Source: Prorocentrum cordatum (taxonomy: Eukaryota > Sar > Dinophyceae > Prorocentrales > Prorocentraceae). From it: 63,737 nt of DNA. The notes under the pieces were generated by a model. That model was not told the DNA's origin and searched no databases. It saw only the letters and a program-made list of their open reading frames with translations. The translations under genes and the position numbers were made by a program. The stretch's first letter is position 1. Every line of letters begins with the position of its first letter. Below are positions 41,806 to 58,164 of this stretch, piece by piece. Location of the stretch: assembly GCA_963575745.1 (NCBI GenBank), contig CAUYUJ010020598.1:90087-153823 (forward strand), given 5' to 3'.

Positions 41806-41981
41806 CAGTCGGGGCGTTGACCTAAGGAACCCTAAATAAGGAACGAGGCCCCTTTTTTCCATAAGTTAAACTTCGATTTCCCATCGAAAACATAAGGAAA
41901 CCCTGAGGCAAGCTGCGAAACAATCAAGGAACACGGAGCCCCTCCCCAACGAAAAGGGTTCCTTCTTCAGGGCCCCGACTG
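41806..41981. mobile_element. TA-flanked MITE, copy D (176 bp)
   Basis: The best copy: CAGTCGGGGCGTTGACCTAA ... TTCAGGGCCCCGACTG, TIR CAGTCGGGGC perfect, TA at 41804-41805 and 41982-41983. The interior carries CGATTTCCCATCGAAAACAT and CCAACGAAAAGGGTTCCTTC. It lies 330 bp from copy C in the same orientation. Confidence 0.9.
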
Positions 41982-41984
41982 TAC

Positions 41985-42955
41985 ATGCCAGCCTGGGGCC
42001 CGGGATGGCCCTGCTGCGGATGCAAGATGGGGCGCGCACGCCGTGAAAGCAGAGGTGTTCGGGGTGCGCCGCCGGGAGGCAGCGCCCCCCTGGCCAAGAG
42101 AGGATCATTGAGCCAAGGCGGTTACGGAAAGACCGAGGGAGGCTCGAATGGTGGACTCATGACCGCGGACTATGGGGAACGGCCGGTTCTTCGTTTCGTG
42201 GCCACGGCTGGATCGTCTTCGAAGATCTGGCCTGAACGTGTCCCAAAGTGGATCCAGAGTGCCAGTCTTGAGGATCCAGGTCTCCAGCGTCTTGAACAAG
42301 TAAAGGCGGCAGATTGTTCCACGATTTCGGCGACCGCGGGCCCGTGTCAGGCCGCGGGACTGTCCAATGGCGACCGGCTGGGGAAGAGAAACGTGCGCTG
42401 GGGAAGGGACGGAAAGCTCTGAAGCCTCAGGGATCGAAAAAACAACACCCGAGGTCCGAAGGTAGTAAGCTTTCACAGTGCGACATACACGTCGCCAGCT
42501 CTGCGGACCTGGGTAACCCAAGGCTGAAAAAGGGTCCTCCGACCACCAGGGACAAAACGGGCACCCTGAGGGGAGAATCTTAGAAACATGGGCCGGCCCT
42601 GAACCAAGGGACCTGGTCGCCGTTTATACTACAGAAGATACTGCGCTGACCACCCTCTGGGTGATACTTAATGATGTTGGGAGACGGTGAAGAACCTACA
42701 TGCCGATTTGCATGTCGATGAAACTTTTGATTGCAAATGGGTTTGCATTCCGATGTGATGCGCCTTCCGACTTTCATCCAAACGTGCATTCATACTTACA
42801 TTCGCACTTACCTTACATTATATAGTTCGATAAAGCAAGTCAATTACAATTTGCATTCAGATGTGCATTGTGAGTGGTATTTCGAGACAACTGTCGGTGT
42901 GTACTTCGATTGCAATTAGACTTGCATCTCGATTCGAACTCCGCTTTTCTCTACC
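41985..42955. other. Intergenic, no gene seen
   Basis: The first half is GC-rich. 42680-42930 is AT-richer with recurrent TTGCATT/CATTCG words and no regular period. No domain on either strand. Confidence 0.4.
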
Positions 42956-42959
42956 CAGT

Positions 42960-43170
42960 AAGTTGGGGTCGTTAGATGTTTAAAGCAAGCCTCCAGACTG
43001 GCCCACCCTGCATACAGCGGCCGCCAGATCCCCTGGTCCACCAAGCGTTCCCCGAGTATGCCGCCACCCGCGCCTTCGACGAGCATGACAGAGCTAAACA
43101 GAACAGCGCAGAACAGAACATAGCATGACAGAACATGACCGAACATAACATGACAGAACAGAGCATGGCG
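42960..43170. repeat. ~180 bp dispersed module, copy 1
   Basis: It shares CTGGCCCACCCTGCATACAG, GCGGCCGCCAGATCCCC, GAGTATGCCGCCACCCGCGCC and CGACGAGCATGACAGA with 45440-45640 (CGGCCCACCCTGCACATCGC etc.). The module then continues as an ACAGAACATGAC-type 10-mer run. A GCGCGCGCTTCGCGCGCGC palindrome follows at about 43197-43215. Confidence 0.75.
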
Positions 43171-43219
43171 TAGCAACATACGACATTAGAACCATCGCGC
43201 GCGCTTCGCGCGCGCTCAA

Positions 43220-43470
43220 GTTCTAGCGAGCTTCTTGGGGCCTCCTCGGAACATCCTGGACTGCTTCTTGAAATCGTCATGGGACCTTCTTGGCATGTCT
43301 TCGGGAGCCTCTTAGAAAGAGTTTTGAAGCCTTTGAGGAGGCCGTCTTGGGGCCTCTTGGAGCCTCTTTTGGGCTTTGGGGGGGCCTCTTGGGGCCTCTT
43401 CGGGGCCTCCTGGGGCCTCTTGGGGGCTTTCTGGGGGCATCTTGGGGCCTCTTGGGGGCATCTTGTGGCG
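43220..43470. repeat. GGGGCCTCTTGG minisatellite (reverse orientation of the CCAAGAGGCC family)
   Basis: Tandem GGGGCCTCTTGGGGCCTCTT units, the reverse complement of the arrays at 17290-17910 and 59620-60575. Confidence 0.9.
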
Positions 43471-43569
43471 GAGAGCTTGATTACCTAACAGCGAAGACTG
43501 ATAGGTTTCTAGTGGTCTCAAAAGAGAGCATCATGACTCCCCAGGGGGGTCTGGGCAGATGCCGGACGG

Positions 43570-43790
43570 GTGCCGCGGGAATCCGGGGACTCCCCATTTT
43601 CACTGCCAGGAGCCACATTTTGACTGCCCGGAGCCAACAGAACACCACTCCCAGGCCACATTTTGAATGCCTGGAGCCAACTATAGGCCACTTCGTGTTC
43701 TTCGTGCTCCCAGAACACCATTCCCAGGCCACATTTTGAATGCCCGGAGCGTTCCAAGAACATCAGTCCTGTGCTATATTTTGAATGCCC
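43570..43790. repeat. ~60 bp tandem units ending the flank of the GAGGCT array
   Basis: GGAGCCACATTTTGACTGCCC, GGCCACATTTTGAATGCCTGG, GGCCACATTTTGAATGCCCGG and CTATATTTTGAATGCCCGAGC recur. The related phrase CCAGAACACCA/CCAACAGAACACCACTCCCAGG also recurs. Confidence 0.7.
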
Positions 43791-43794
43791 GAGC

Positions 43795-44540
43795 TGAGGC
43801 AGGCTGAGGCCGAGGCAGGCTGAGGCCGAGGCAGGCTGAGGCTGAGGCTGAGGCTGAGGCACGCCGAGGCAGGCTGAGGCTGAGGCTGAGGCAGGCTGAG
43901 GCTGAGGCAGGCTGAGGCTGAGGCTGAGGCTGAGGCAGGCTGAGGCTGAGGCTGAGGGCTGAGGCTGAGGCAGGCTGAGGCTGAGGCTGAGGCTGAGGCC
44001 GAGGCAGGCTGAGGCTGAGGCCGAGGCAAGCCGAGGCAGGCTGAGGCTGAGGCAGGCTGAGGCTGAGGAGGCAGGCTGAGGCTGAGACAGGCCGAGGCTG
44101 AGGCTGAGGCAGGCTGAGGCTGAGGCAGGCTGAGGCTGAGGCCGAGGCAGGCTCAGGCCGAGACAGGCTGAGGCTGAGACTGAGGCTGAGGCTGAGGATG
44201 AGGCCGAGGCAGCTGAGACAAGGTGAGGCTGAATGGGGGGGGGGAAGGGGGGGGGGAGGAGGGGAGGCTGAGGCAGGCTGAGGCCGAGGCAGGCTGAGGC
44301 CGAGGCAGGCTGAGGCTGAGGCTGAGGCAAGCCGAGGCAGGCTGAGGCTGAGGCTGAGGCTGAGGCTGAGGCAGGCTGAGGCTGAGGCAGGCTGAGGCTG
44401 AGGCTGACGCAGGCTGAGGCCGAGGCAGGCTGAGGCTGAGGCTGAGGCAGGCTGAGGCTGAGGCCGAGGCAGGCTGAGGCTGAGGCTGAGGCAAGCCGAG
44501 GCAGGCTGAGGCTGAGGCTGAAACTGAGGCAGGTTGAGGC
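43795..44540. repeat. GAGGCT/GAGGCA hexanucleotide array (~750 bp)
   Basis: Tandem GAGGCTGAGGCAGGCTGAGG, with GAGGCCGAGGCAGGC variants and a G-rich interruption at about 44234-44266. Ala/Ser/Gln/Pro/Leu periodic frames on the minus strand are shadows. Confidence 0.97.
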
Positions 44541-44544
44541 ATCC

Positions 44545-44770
44545 GTAGGAATCCATAGGAATCCTTAGGAATCCATAGGAATCCGTAGGCATCCTTAGGA
44601 ATCCGTAGGCATAGTTAAGCATCCTCAGGAATCCTTAGGAATCCGTAGGAATCCCTAGGAATCAGGATTCCTAAGGATTCCTAAGGTTTCCTAAGGATTC
44701 CTAAGGTTTCCTAAGGATGCCTAAGGATGCCTTAGGAATCCCTAGGAATCCTTAGGATTCCATTGGATCC
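44545..44770. repeat. 11-mer TAGGAATCC array followed by its inverted form
   Basis: AGGAATCCNTAGGAATCC units run to about 44665 and then switch to the reverse complement GGATTCCTAAGGATTCCTAA, so the two halves can pair as one long imperfect hairpin. Confidence 0.88.
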
Positions 44771-44929
44771 TAAGGCCGTTGCCACTGCGACTGTCATTGC
44801 GAATGCGACTGCGACTGCGAGAACAGCAGAATTATACAACTGGATTCTCACCTGAATCTTAAAGGGAATGCTTCCAGATATGCTTATACACATCGCTGTT
44901 ACGTTGCTTTGCCGGGATACTTTTTCAGT

Positions 44930-45330
44930 TCGCGTTCCCTCTCTTGGGCCCCTCTTGCGGCCTTCTTGGGACCCTCTTGCGCCGTCTTGGGCGGCTCTGG
45001 GGCCGTCTCGGGGCTCTCTTGGGCCGTCTTGGGGCTTGGAGCGGTTTGGGGAGCCTCTTGGGCGGTGCTTTAGCACCGGAAACACGAAACAGCGAGAATG
45101 CAAAAAACATTAGACAAAACAAATGGAAAGCAACGATTTTGCCCTCTCGGGGCGCTGTTGGGCGGCATCTTGAAGGCCTCTTGGGGCGTCTTGGGGGCCT
45201 CCGGGGCAATTTTACACGCATCATGCGTCGCCAGAGACCCCTGGAGGGCGTCTTGGGGGTGTCTCGAGACCGCCTGGGGCCGCCGGGATTGCTGTCTGAG
45301 GGCTCCCCGGGGCGATTTCAAGCCTCCCAA
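44930..45330. repeat. CTTGGGCCGTCTTGGGG minisatellite
   Basis: Degenerate GGCCGTCTTGGGGC/CCTCTTGGGGCG units in the same orientation as 43220-43470, interrupted by about 80 bp of unrelated sequence around 45075-45145. Confidence 0.8.
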
Positions 45331-45429
45331 AGGCGGGCCCGGGCCCCCGTCCCCACATTTGTGGTCGAGGTTCCGGCCCCCGAGCCCGGTGCGCCGTTAT
45401 ATGTATACACCAGAGCAGAACATGACAGA

Positions 45430-45645
45430 AGAACAGACCTCCCGACCGGCCCACCCTGCACATCGCGGCCGCCAGATCCCCAGATCCACCGAGCGTCCCC
45501 CCGAGTATCCCGCCATCCGCGCCTCCGACGAGCATGACAGAACTAAGCAGAACAGCGCATGACAGAACTCAGCATGACAGAACATGACCGAACATAGCAT
45601 GACAGAACAGAGCATGTCATTACAGAGCATGCCACAGCCACACAT
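45430..45645. repeat. ~180 bp dispersed module, copy 2
   Basis: It is collinear with 42960-43170 and again ends in ACAGAACATGACCGAACATAGCATGACAGAAC-type short repeats (broken here by a 10 bp period). Confidence 0.75.
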
Positions 45646-46010
45646 GGCATAGCAGCACACCAGCCTTGCACTCACTTCAGAGCATACCAGCGCTGGCGCT
45701 GGCGGCTGCCCTGCCGGCACGTACCCGGCACCCGAGTCCGACTCCGGGGTCAGCTCGGAAAAATCGGCCGGGGCGGGGAGATGCAGTTGCCGGGGCAGGG
45801 GTAGCGCAGCATTCGAAAATTCGGAGGAGGCGAAGCGAAGGAAGGGGAGGATATGGAGGAGGAGGATGGAGGGAGGACAGGAAGGGAGCATAAGGTGGAG
45901 GACAAGCGCCGAAGGTTTCGGTGGGAATCGCTGTAAGAAAAATATTCCACTTCGACTTGCGGCTCGATTCCATTACGCCTTGAATGTCGTTTGAAATTGC
46001 ATTTACATTT
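45646..46010. other. Intergenic, no gene seen
   Basis: Ordinary sequence with a short GGAGGAGG stretch near 45845-45880. Confidence 0.4.
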
Positions 46011-46017
46011 GTATTTT

Positions 46018-46165
46018 CCCACGGGGCAACTCACGGGACAAGTACGGGACAACGCGGGACATCAAGCCACGGAGCAACCCATGAGACAAGCACACGATAC
46101 ACCTCGGAGCAATCGCGGGACAAACAAGGGACGACCACCGGACAATCGTGGGACAACCACGGCAA
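46018..46165. repeat. CGGGACAANCA-type minisatellite
   Basis: Loose 11-13 bp units such as CACGGGACAAGTACGGGACAACGCGGGACA, shown here by its words CGGGACAA, GGAGCAA and GGGACAACCACGG. Confidence 0.65.
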
Positions 46166-46169
46166 AGAA

Positions 46170-46930
46170 CCGCGCAACTGGAGAAGAGTCTTGCTGTACG
46201 CATTGGCCCTAGCTACGCGGGTACATCGACGCCTTCGCGCAGCCCTCGCCCGCACAAACGACACGAAGCGAAACCTACACCGATTTAATGGTTGGGGTCG
46301 CTTCGTTTTCACCCCAAAACCTCCGATCATATCCAAGGCAAGGCAGAGGACACTCTAGATCGATTTAGTGGGGAAGTGAAATGCGAATTAGATGTCCGAA
46401 TTTTTGTTCGACTCAATTCGAAGATCAGTGAGAGAGTTAAGCTAATTACAGGCTCACGGAGTACCGGAGTTTATTAATCAAGACGTCCACATGCAATGCT
46501 TACTGGGATCGAGGACGCGCATGTCTTCGCGGGCACAGCACAGGCGGGACGTGCAAATGCGGTTTGCCTGACACGATCCGCACCCGATTGTACAGATGAC
46601 TGAGATACGATGACATTGCTGCAGGAGCTGGATCACAGCTTTCTGAAGCTCCAGTTGCTGACCATGACGGCCGTCGATCATTACAGAGTTTCATGAGAAC
46701 GGGATCCTGCCCAAACATCTGGGAACCCAGGCGCTCGTAGTCACCGGTGATGGCGGGGACATCGGTGCGCAAATGGAAGAGGCTGCACCGTTTGTGTTGC
46801 ACGACGCGTACTGCCATCGACGGGTCTTGCAACAGTGGTGCTCCAGTGAGTAGGTTGGGCAGTTGTCTTGATGGATCCCCTTTCGGCAATGCCGAATGCT
46901 GTGTCGTGCAATGCCGTTTCCGTTGCCGTG
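46170..46930. other. Intergenic, no gene seen
   Basis: Balanced-composition DNA before the second TCG array. Frames on both strands are short or run on into the array. Confidence 0.4.
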
Positions 46931-46933
46931 TGC

Positions 46934-52372
<5,439 letters not shown>

Positions 52373-52519
52373 TATCGGTGGAGAGGGAGGAGAAGGATGG
52401 GGAGGGGCAGTGCAGCATTGAGGGGCAGGAACCGTCAGACGGGACCTGGCCTGGACAACTACGGAAGATGGAGCGGCCCAGAGCGACAACACATCAGCTC
52501 CGAGCCTCCAAAAGCACAG

Positions 52520-53425
52520 TGAGTCAGACAGCAAACTTGGCCCCCGAGGCTAGCTGCTTGCCCTTGGCCAGCCAGTCATGGGCTTGCGGACGGGCAGGGA
52601 TCGGTGGCGCCGATGGGCAGGCCTGCCCGAGGGCTTGAGGCGTTGGGGACCTCATTGCACCGACCAGTTCAGATATGGGCCCGAGCGTATAATCCGATGA
52701 CCATTGAGGCCTCCCCATCTGCCCCGTGCGAGGCAGCAGGAACGGCTGCCCACAGTTAGCAAATCGAGCTGTATCACGGTCTGAGCTGAGCAAGCCAACA
52801 CGAGAGGCGGCTCGCATCTCGCGCATGGCTTCAGTATCCTCTGGCTCCCCGTCCTCCTCCTTTTCCTCCTTTTCCTCCTCCCCCTCCTCCCCCTCCTCCT
52901 CCCCCTCCTCCTCCTCCTCCTCCTCCTCCTCCTCCTCATCTGCTACTGACACTGGAAGGTGTCCTCCCCGCAGATAAGCATCGCCTGCACCGGATCGCGG
53001 ACGAGCCAGGGACCAAGGAAACATGGCCATGGGAGATCACCACCAGCTTGGGCCCCACAGGGCCTGGGGCCATGGCCTGGCCGGGATCTCTCACCGAACA
53101 TTCGGGCCTGGCATGGATCACTTGCACAGCTCTGGAGAGGAAGTCCCGAGACTCTTCGCAGTCCGAAGCGGTGTCCGAGAAAGCCCCCGCCGCAACGTCA
53201 GCCACGGCCTCTTCTTGTGCACAAGCTTGGCGAAGGTATCGGCCCATGAGTGAGTTACCTGTGAACCACCAAAGCTCGCTGGCCGACGCCTCCGACTCGA
53301 GTCGACTCGAGTGACCCCTCAAACATACGATGCGCGGGAGTCCACTCGAATCGGTGGCGCGGCCTGTCCGAGCGCGCTGAGTCAACCCAAGGCTGGATCG
53401 GCGGCGCAGGCCAGAGGCCTCCACA
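52520..53425 (-). CDS. Possible gene fragment with acidic run (doubtful)
   Basis: Two overlapping minus-strand frames hold non-repetitive peptide. One (53424 to about 52936) reads LWWFTGNSLMGRYLRQACAQ and GPKLVVISHGHVSLVPGSS. The other (53030 to 52524) has a long Glu run encoded by the TCC tract at 52855-52937, then EDTEAMREMRAASRVGLLSSDRD and a Pro/Gly-rich tail. I recognise no domain. Composition is less extreme than in the surrounding repeats, and the two frames could be exons of one gene. Chance frames are equally possible. Confidence 0.2.
52855..52940. repeat. (TCC)n polypyrimidine tract
   Basis: TCCTCCTTTTCCTCC grading into pure (CTC)n at about 52903-52937. Confidence 0.93.
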
Positions 53426-53724
53426 ATCTCAAGATGCTCTCACGTCTCTCGCCTGGCCCCCACCCGTGCGGCTCCTGGCGCCTCTTCCTCACCTGGAAGC
53501 CCTCCTTCCGCCTGACGTGCGCCTCTTCCACGACAACCTCACCGAGGGGGCTCGCATGATCCTCTTCTCCTTCTTCCTGGCACGGGCTCAGACCTTCTGA
53601 GCCCCAGAGAGCGAGCGAGGAGGGCATCGAGGCAATAGACCCTTGGTTGGCACATGTTGGACATCCTGAGAGTGACGGTGGAGGATCCTGATAGTCCGAG
53701 TTTCCACCACCACTACCTTAGGTA

Positions 53725-53747
53725 GGATAGGGATGATGATAATAATA

Positions 53748-53781
<34 letters not shown>

Positions 53782-53830
53782 GGATGATGAGGATGATGAT
53801 GATGATGATGAGGAGGAGGAGGAGAGGGAG
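53725..53830. repeat. GAT microsatellite
   Basis: AATAATAATGATGATGATG grading to GATGAGGATGATG and then GGAGGAGG. Confidence 0.92.
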
Positions 53831-54064
53831 ATGGAAGGAGGACCTCCCCATCCTCCCCTCTACCCCGTCCGGTTCATGCTCGTCGGCCCATCAGACCCAA
53901 GTCACCGACGACGGCAGGATGAGGACACATCCGGATGAGGATAAGATCGTAAATCTCTGGGAGCCCTGCGGGCCCGGAGGAGACGCAGCGGGCACCGCGG
54001 CCGGCGCCACCACGCTCGGCAACGCTCCGACGGAGCGCTCCAGAACGCTTTGGGCGACCGATCC

Positions 54065-54295
54065 TCTTCCTCCACCTCCTCTTCCTCTTCCTCCTCCTCC
54101 TCCTCCTCCTCCTCCTCCTCCTCCTCCTCCTCCTCCTCCTCCTCTTCCTCCACCTCCTCCCTCCACCCTCCCCCTCCTTCCTCCTCCTCCTCTTCCCCCT
54201 CCTCCTCCTCCTCTTCCTCCTCCTCCTCCTCCTCTTCCTCCACCTCCTCCCTCCACCCTCCCCCTCCTTCTCCTCCTCCGCCTCCTCCTCTGACT
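54065..54295. repeat. (TCC)n polypyrimidine tract with duplicated block
   Basis: A CTCCTCCTCC tract in which the segment TCTTCCTCCACCTCCTCCC followed by TCCACCCTCCCCCTCCTTC occurs twice (about 54143-54180 and 54233-54270). Confidence 0.95.
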
Positions 54296-54299
54296 TCGC

Positions 54300-55190
54300 G
54301 CCTCGCGCTGCGGGAGGCGCGGCTGTTCTCGCGCTCCCTGGCCGACCCCTTCGGAGAGAAGCACGGCTCTCGGGCACGGACGGCGGGGCGCCGCTATCGT
54401 TCCCGCCGCCTGTGCCGGTGACCTCTTGAGGAGCCGCGGGGTCTCGGGTCCTGGTCCGGCACTGAAGACTGAAGACTTTCTGAAGACTTCCTCCCACGAC
54501 AGCTGTCGATCACTGCTCCCTCGGGGCTCCCCTGGGTGGGGGCGTGACGAGGAGGAGGGAGCGGAGGACAAGGACAAGGCCGCTCAGCCATCCTCTGAGG
54601 AGGCTGATTCGCTGTTTGCCAAGCGAGGGCGATGTTCACTGAGCACGAAAATCGGGCCTGGGTCCGACACCAAGAAAGGGGAACGAGCGAAGAAACTACA
54701 TTCCTAAGGTCCCCCACGATACACATGTGCATGTGTATCGCGTACAGGCGAGATGCCCTTACCCTCACTGGCCACCTCGGAGCAGTCAGCGGCCAACGCC
54801 ACTCGGGAATGGCCCCTGGTCAGCTCGCTGGTACTCTCCAGAAGGAACGCGTCTACCTTAGGAAGGCAAGCGGGGCGCGGAGGAACGCAAACAGAAATAC
54901 ACATATACACAAGGACAGAGAAAAAGAGAGAGAGAGAGAGAACAAAAAAAAACATCTGCATGTGTGTGGGTGTCTGTGTGTTTGCGTGTTTGTGTGAACA
55001 CCTCCCCTCTGCCTCGTCTACATCATCTGCCCAGGCATCCGACGTCGCGAAGCACACCAGCGCCTTGAAGAAGCACGACTGGAAAACATCGCGTCTGTAC
55101 ATTTCGAGCCGGATCGATCCGCGAGGGTCCCGGGGGCCCGGCGCGGGGCGAGAAAGCCAGTCGTGCTCGTGCTTTCACGACGCGGGGATG
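54300..55190. other. Intergenic with short GA and GT runs
   Basis: Contains a GA run at about 54922-54941 and a GTGTGTG-rich stretch at about 54959-54998. No gene recognised. Confidence 0.4.
54717..54740. repeat. Near-perfect 24 bp palindrome
   Basis: CGATACACATG, TG, CATGTGTATCG: eleven-base arms, fully complementary, with a two-base centre. Confidence 0.85.
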
Positions 55191-55194
55191 TCAG

Positions 55195-55780
55195 GGCCCC
55201 TCCCTCTCTCCCGCCCTCCCTCCCTTCCTCCGTCCCTCCCCTCCCTCCTCTCCCCACCCTGTCCCCCCCCTGTCCCACCCTGCCTCCTCTCCATCCCCGC
55301 ATTCATCCTGCCCCCTCGAGTCCGCAGGAGGAGAAGGAGGTGGAGCTGGAAGAGCGCATGGGGGAGGACGAAGGGGAGGAGAGGGAGGAGGATCGCGCGA
55401 GGAGGAGGAGGGGACTGGGAGGAGGGAGGGAGCGGCAATCACTGTGAGGAGGAGGAGGAGGAGGGGGAGGAGGACAGAGGATGGAGGACGGAGGAGAGAG
55501 GCTTTTCCTGCTGCAGGCAGGCTCGGTGCAACAGCCGGCTGGAGGCCGGCGTGGGCCGAAGGTTGGCCAGGGGCGAGCACTGGCCCCGACCGCACAGACA
55601 GAGCTGGCCTCTGCGCCCGATCCGACCCACGATCGGGCGGAGGCATTGGCGAAAAGAGAGAGACAGGAGGATGGGGAGGGGGAAGGTTAGGAGGCAACTA
55701 TATACTGGGTGGTGTTCATCGGAAAGATCGAGGAGATTGAAGCCCCATTCGGGAGCTGTTGCGCCGGAGTGGGCCTCGGA
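55195..55780. other. Pyrimidine-rich then purine-rich intergenic DNA
   Basis: CCCTCCCTCCCTT-type sequence at 55197-55300 and GGAGGA-type at about 55320-55500. Low-complexity frames only. Confidence 0.5.
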
Positions 55781-55784
55781 CTAA

Positions 55785-55855
55785 GCAGGATTGAGCCAGA
55801 TGAAACGGGATTAAGCGGGATTCAGCGGGTTTGAGCGGGATTAAGCCGGAGTGAT
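55785..55855. repeat. GCGGGATTNA 10-mer repeat
   Basis: About six imperfect units: ACGGGATTAAGCGGGATTCA, GCGGGTTTGA, GCGGGATTAA and GCCGGAGTGA. Confidence 0.8.
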
Positions 55856-55859
55856 CCAG

Positions 55860-56865
55860 ATTTCGGACCAGGGCAAAATCAGAATTTGACCTCCCAGGAG
55901 TTGCATCCGAAGGAAGGTGGGCACGGAAGACACACAAGGGAGGATAATAATGAGGAGGCGGAGGAAGCTAACGCCGTGCGAAGCATAAAACTTGTGGCGA
56001 TGCGGCCAGCTGCATTGAGACGGGCAGCAACTGGCGGCCAGCAGCAGTATCGGACCAGGGACGATGTCCTGGCCAAGGAGGCCCGTTACGTATGGCGGGC
56101 TGTCGAGAGGAGGGAGTGGGAAGGCGGCCAAAATGGCAACTGACCAGAGCCGAAGGCGCACCAGCTCGGCGGCAGGGTGTGTGAGTTGAGAAGAAAATCA
56201 GATCGAGGAGAAAACGGGGGGCTGCGAGCGCTAGACTCAGCCCGAGGCGAGTCGTGGAATTGTGGTTGCCTGGTGACTTATGCGATGCCGTCCGCTCTGC
56301 GGGTCACAGGGCGTGTGTTGCCTGACTGCATGGACAGAGCACTGGCTGCAGGGATCGACGGGTATTTCGGCTGCCTGACGCCGAAAGCTCCGAGCGAGGG
56401 AGGCGCCGAGAGCGCTCTACTTCCGCGGTTGGGTGAGGAAGAGAGGAGTATCAGAGGAGGGGTGGCTGCTGATAGCAAGTCTGCAAATAGAAAGAAGATC
56501 AGCAGGCGGACCCTGTCGGCGTGTGTGAGGGGCTTTTCCGTTCGAGACGTCATCCCCGTTGTTCGTTGGTCGTCGTCTCTGTCGTCCCCCTTCCTTGCGC
56601 CTCCCTTTCCGTGGGCCCGTCGCCACTCCCGTCCCTTTTTCCCAGCAGGGGCCCCTGCTCAAGCGCGCCAGCCCAAATGAACTTCAGCAACGTCGTATTT
56701 GAGTCGAAGGGAAGCCCCTTCCCTTTGATCCCTCCCCCGCCGGGAGGGGGGGGGGGGGTAGCGGGGGGGTCCCGGGGGGGGGTCCCGGGGGGGGGGCGCC
56801 ACTCAGATACGACGCCCCCCCCGCAAGTACTGCACGTAGGGATTCTTTATTGTTTCGGGGCCGCG
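55860..56865. other. Intergenic, no gene seen
   Basis: Mixed sequence. A G-run-rich stretch at about 56745-56820 includes CCGGGGGGGGGTCCCGGGGG repeats. Frames lack recognisable domains. Confidence 0.4.
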
Positions 56866-56869
56866 CCCG

Positions 56870-57062
56870 AGCCTCAAGACCGCCCAAGATGCCTCCAAGA
56901 TGGCCCCAGAGGCTCCCCAAACGGCTCCAACAGGGTGCCCAGACGGGGGGCCCGACGAGCCCTCGGCGACAGAGGCTCCCAGGAAGCCCCAAGATGCCCC
57001 CAAGAGGCCACCACGAGACACCCAAGAGGCCCCCAGGAAGCCCCAAGAGGCCCCCCCCGCCA
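56870..57062. repeat. CCCAAGAGGCCCCC minisatellite
   Basis: Member of the CCAAGAGGCC family: CCCAAGATGCCTCCAAGATG ... CCCCCAGGAAGCCCCAAGAG. Confidence 0.85.
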
Positions 57063-57362
57063 CATACGAGAACGCATGGGTCGCCCTCCAGGGTCGGCGG
57101 CACCGGCCGTAAGGCCTTCGCAATAGAAAGAAGATCAGCAGGCGGATTGTGTTTTGAACAAGCAGAGTACAGTGGCGGCAGATGGGCGCGCCTCCTGCCC
57201 TTGGGGGGGGCTCACTCCCACGAGTTGCAGGTTAGCGCGACGCAAGGCCCATCGGGTTTGCCCTGCACGGCCTACGGTGTTGGCTGCGTCGTATCGCGTC
57301 TGTAGTAAGGGATGACTAGGATCAAACCCTGGGGGGGGGGTAGCGCTCTGGCGCAGACCCAG

Positions 57363-57405
57363 ACTCGAGCCAGAAGGCGAGCCAGAAGGCGAGCCAGAAG
57401 GCGAA
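57363..57405. repeat. Three tandem GAGCCAGAAGGC 12-mers
   Basis: CGAGCCAGAAGGC repeated three times directly after a G run. Confidence 0.9.
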
Positions 57406-57764
57406 ACCGGAAGGAGGAGGGAGGACAGGACGGAGGACTGAGGAGAGATGCCGAAAGGAGGACCGGGGAGGAGGAAAGAAACATGAGGGAGGAGGAGGGG
57501 AGGTTCTCCTCCTGCTGCCCATTCGAGCAAACTCCGAAAGAACACAACTTCTGTCTTTTACTACGAGTGGGGGTGTAGGTCCTGTACCGCACTTCCCTCT
57601 ATCGGGAAAGCCATGTGCGAGGCAACTACGTTCGCTTTGGCGTCAGCGACAGAGGCGCGGCCTGCGGCAAAACCTCATGAGCAGCCGAGTCTGAACATCA
57701 TGAACCCCAAACTGCTTATGTGTTTGCAAGGGTACGCACGACGGCATGGATGAGAACATAGGAG

Positions 57765-57945
57765 GAGGATTGGCGATGGTGGTGATGATCATGATGGGCG
57801 ATGGTGGTGGCGATGGAGACATGGGGACGGTGACATTGTTGATAACGCAGAAGATGGTGATGATGATCACTATCACCACTACCGCAACCATCATCATCAC
57901 CACCATCACCATTGCCATCACCATCATGACCATCGTCATTCTCAT
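57765..57945. repeat. GAT/ATC mixed trinucleotide stretch
   Basis: GATGGTGGTGATGATC at the left and CATCACCATCACC at the right. The two halves are opposite-strand versions of the same triplet, so the segment can fold back. Confidence 0.75.
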
Positions 57946-58164
57946 CATCGGGAGCTCCAATATCACCCCCCGGAATCCGCAAGAACGCGCTACAACCGCG
58001 TGTACCATCCAAAAACCATCTGAAAGTTCTTGACCTAATCTGCGAGCAAAACTCGATTCCTCTTCCTTGTAGGTAATTCTTCCCTGTCGCACCCCGAAGC
58101 CGGTCAAAAAGGCGGGCCAAGGGTTTCACCTGAAACGTCCTCACCGCTTACAATCCTGAAATTC

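Noticed and set aside
43518-44622. Ser/Gln/Pro/Leu-rich protein on the minus strand
   Set aside because: Pure translation of the GAGGCT hexamer array.
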